Below are positions 63,631-64,000 of a DNA stretch of 64,000 nucleotides, piece by piece. The position numbers and the translations under genes were made by a program. Numbering within the stretch: the stretch's first letter is position 1; the number at the start of each line of letters is the position of its first letter. A model generated the notes under the pieces. That model was not told the DNA's origin, searched no databases, and was given only the letters and a program-made list of their open reading frames with translations. The stretch comes from Lachnospiraceae bacterium (lineage in GTDB: Bacteria; Bacillota; Clostridia; Lachnospirales; Lachnospiraceae), in contig FZRB01000014.1 of the NCBI GenBank assembly GCA_900199595.1, positions 40,091 to 104,090 on the forward strand, in the 5' to 3' direction.

Positions 63631-63645
63631 AGTGCGGGAGATGGG
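63631..63645 (+). repeat. Detached copy of the tRNA-Leu 3' end
   Basis: The 15 bases AGTGCGGGAGATGGG are identical to 63823-63837, which cover the 3' acceptor strand of the tRNA-Leu gene. The two copies are direct repeats 192 bases apart. Duplicated tRNA ends are the usual scar of site-specific integration. Confidence 0.65.
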
Positions 63646-63659
63646 GATTTTGCGTTTAG

Positions 63660-63780
63660 AAAAAGGTCCGGTGGACCTTTTTTAGCAAAATCGAGAGCAA
63701 TCTATGATTGCGACTGACCGACGCCTTGCATCGCAAGGCGGAGACCTTGGACCCACTGGGTTCAAGTGGCTCCGGCTTGC
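63660..63780. repeat. Array of short near-perfect hairpins
   Basis: Four hairpins follow each other: AAGGTCC/GGACCTT (followed by T on the plus strand), GCAATC/GATTGC, CGCCTTGC/GCAAGGCG and CCACT/AGTGG, all with small loops. The last contains TGGGTTCAAGT, also found in the T arm of the tRNA gene on the other strand. No protein-coding capacity is evident. Confidence 0.6.
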
Positions 63781-63820
63781 AATAACAAAAAGCAGGTACA
63801 TCGTACCTGCTTTTGTTATT
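63781..63820 (-). terminator. Terminator of the tRNA-Leu gene
   Basis: GCAGGTA and TACCTGC form the core stem around CATCG, extended by AATAACAAAA / TTTTGTTATT pairing. On the minus strand the stem ends in TTTTTGTTATT. It lies 4 bases after the tRNA 3' end. Confidence 0.85.
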
Positions 63821-63824
63821 CCAG

Positions 63825-63908
63825 TGCGGGAGATGGGACTTGAACCCACACGACGTTGCCATCACTAGATCCTTAGTCTAGCCTGTCTGCCAATTCCAGC
63901 ACTCCCGC
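63825..63908 (-). tRNA. tRNA-Leu(AAG)
   Basis: The 84-base gene folds as a class II tRNA. The acceptor stem is GCGGGAG/CTCCCGC with discriminator A, and the D arm contains AATTGGCAGA. The anticodon stem CTAGA/TCTAG has loop CTAAGGA, so the anticodon is AAG. A long variable arm follows, and the T arm contains GGTTCAAGTC. CCA is not encoded. The A at position 34 would be converted to inosine to read CUU and CUC. Transcription is from a strong promoter at 63944-63972, with a 7-bp leader hairpin (63915-63939) between. Confidence 0.95.
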
Positions 63909-63943
63909 TTATATGAGTCGCATCAACTTGACGCGACTCGAAT

Positions 63944-63972
63944 ATATTATCATTTTCATAACAAATTGTCAA
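63944..63972 (-). promoter_or_regulatory. Promoter of the tRNA-Leu gene
   Basis: On the minus strand the consensus TTGACA (63972-63967) and TAATAT (63949-63944) are 17 bases apart. A perfect 7-bp hairpin (63915-63921 with 63933-63939) lies in the leader just 5' of the tRNA. Confidence 0.88.
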
Positions 63973-64000
63973 CACTAAATTCTAACAATTTTAAGAAAAT

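Noticed and set aside
63656..63865. 69-residue open frame across the tRNA 3' end and hairpin array
   Set aside because: It overlaps the tRNA gene and its terminator and has no ribosome site; a chance frame through structured DNA.
1..64000. CRISPR arrays, rRNA operons, complete prophage or insertion sequence
   Set aside because: No spaced direct repeats of CRISPR type, no rRNA sequence, and no transposase, integrase or phage structural genes were seen.

Overview
The window is low-GC Firmicutes DNA, most likely from a gut or rumen member of the Lachnospiraceae. The evidence is the murB-rapZ-whiA-HPr-like and hprK-glucokinase blocks, strong GGAGG-type ribosome sites with frequent TTG and GTG starts, a PotC-PotD fusion transporter, many secreted proteins with Lys-rich Ig-like or Fn3-like modules, and a bacterial expansin. 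The family-level placement is an inference; no rRNA is present to confirm it.

Layout. 1-400 is a GC-rich, highly structured non-coding element. 415-5480 holds a CYTH protein and the riboflavin operon (ribD-ribE-ribBA-ribH plus a DUF1189 membrane protein) behind an FMN riboswitch. 5496-13270 holds a Sel1/TPR protein, then the carbon-catabolite and envelope block: a Crh-like HPr with Glu at position 15, whiA, rapZ, murB, a ROK glucokinase and HPr kinase. 13376-25163 is mainly housekeeping: uvrC, a YqeG-type phosphatase, a membrane MutS-family ATPase, leuS and an AI-2E-family transporter, with several unrecognised proteins. 25402-30745 is a polyamine ABC transporter operon (potA-potB-potCD) followed by a glycosyltransferase and a HAD phosphatase. 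30888-32540 holds two prepilin-like genes under a c-di-GMP-I riboswitch. 32576-37713 is accessory: a secreted NlpC/P60-type protein, a broken fructosamine kinase, and a DUF4176 gene paired with a 739-residue protein of unknown function. 37823-44110 holds a BceRS-like two-component/ABC module and a BvgS-like hybrid kinase. 44152-48400 holds a zinc-ribbon protein, a secreted nuclease, an SRAP protein, small-gene debris and an expansin. 48531-57239 looks like one operon: a 1944-residue cysteine-peptidase-like protein, a double GNAT protein, an alpha/beta hydrolase and a membrane protein. 57517-62857 is a run of three secreted proteins. The window ends in a hairpin-rich spacer and a tRNA-Leu(AAG) gene.

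The most novel material seems to be: (i) a roughly 180-base structured element present twice (25197-25378 and 33853-34040) with compensatory stem changes; (ii) the giant-protein operon at 49-57 kb and the DUF4176/739-residue pair at 35-38 kb, both resembling secreted effector loci without a visible secretion machine; (iii) the c-di-GMP riboswitch and the palindrome-covered promoter in front of the orphan pseudopilins; and (iv) the overlapping inverted repeats at the left edge. All calls come from reading the sequence; no database search was run.
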